Assembly: GCA_958430865.1 (NCBI GenBank)
Contig: CAUDNR010000350.1
Span: forward strand, 15,424 to 33,834
Length of the DNA: 18,411 bases
Source of the DNA: Entrophospora sp. SA101
Taxonomy: Eukaryota; Glomeromycota; Glomeromycetes; Entrophosporales; Entrophosporaceae
Direction of reading: 5' to 3'
The translations under genes and the position numbers were made by a program. The notes beneath the pieces are model-generated. The model saw only the letters and a program-made list of their open reading frames with translations. It ran no database searches and was not told the origin of the DNA. Positions 18,071 to 18,411 of the stretch are shown piece by piece (position 1 is the stretch's first letter; the number at the start of each line of letters is the position of its first letter).

Positions 18071-18350
18071 CTTGACAATTGGTGTAGTCTCGATAAACTC
18101 CAGGGCCAAACAACCCTCCCCTGGAATTCGGTTGTATCATATCATTGAGGGTGACTCGGTCAAATTAGCCTTATGTACACGAGGAATACGTGAGAATGAC
18201 TGTAAAGTGTTCAAGGCAGTGTGTGTGCTTCAACGTTTGCCAATTTCCGATAATCAAACGTCACATATCGAAATGTTTCATATTTGAAATGTCTCTTTTT
18301 CAACAGACACTCATGCTGCCTTGACATCTTCTTGTGATTATAATAATATA
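18071..18350 (-). repeat. Dispersed repeat copy B (inverted relative to copy A)
   Basis: The reverse complement of this segment aligns with 9882-10178 over nearly its whole length. It shares the exact 16-mer at 18190-18205, GATTATCGGAAAT at 18243-18255, and the TTGTCAAG end at 18071-18078. Copy B has short insertions relative to copy A around the CCAGGGGAGGGTTGTTTGGCC segment. A 71-codon frame on the plus strand (18072-18287) runs through it, but copy A has stops on that strand. Coding is therefore more likely, if at all, on the minus strand (ETFRYVTFDYRKLANVEAH). Confidence 0.7.
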
Positions 18351-18411
18351 ATATTATTAATATTGATTACGAAAAGCAAAATATTTTCAATGAAAATCTT
18401 GTAATTACCCA

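Noticed and set aside
18072..18287. 71-codon plus-strand frame at the window end as a gene
   Set aside because: It lies within repeat copy B, and the corresponding strand of copy A contains stops, so the frame is not conserved.

Overview
The window reads as nuclear DNA of an AT-rich fungus, most likely an arbuscular mycorrhizal fungus (Glomeromycotina). The grounds are: genes broken by many short GT-AG introns; a Zn2Cys6 regulator with the fungal-specific transcription factor domain; a kinase tail of the tyrosine-kinase-like type that is greatly expanded in these fungi; a Tc1/mariner derivative; and a fragment that I recall, without a search, as belonging to a multicopy Glomeromycotina family. 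This placement is inference.

Layout. 1-300 (+): C-terminal end of a protein kinase cut by the window edge. 301-2484: AT-rich intergenic DNA holding a complete 133-bp hAT-type miniature element with an 8-bp target duplication. 2485-6114 (+): a Zn2Cys6 transcription factor that I resolve into ten exons, including a 10-nt microexon, encoding about 898 residues. 6211-7677 (-): seven exons of the nucleoporin Nup85, convergent with the transcription factor and 96 bp from its stop; one intron appears to be GC-AG and the N-terminal half is not visible. 8298-9210: a 913-bp Tc1/mariner element with long terminal inverted repeats and an internally deleted, frameshifted transposase. 9882-10178 and 18071-18350: two diverged copies, in opposite orientation, of an unnamed dispersed repeat or relic gene. 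10987-12792 (-): an intronless 601-codon gene with TPR-like repeats and one hydrophobic segment. It is the least familiar gene here and may have a bacterial origin. 12793-15700: AT-rich DNA with hairpins and simple tracts. 15724-17110 (-): small and broken genes, including a spliced Cys/His-rich (half-RING-like) ORF, a fragment of the multicopy family, and a pseudogene with an internal stop and a frameshift.

There is no operon logic. The kinase, transcription factor and Nup85 are independent eukaryotic genes, separated by transposon-derived DNA. The exon models rest on phase-consistent splice sites and on protein motif continuity read by eye, not on transcript evidence. No rRNA, intact tRNA or CRISPR array was seen.
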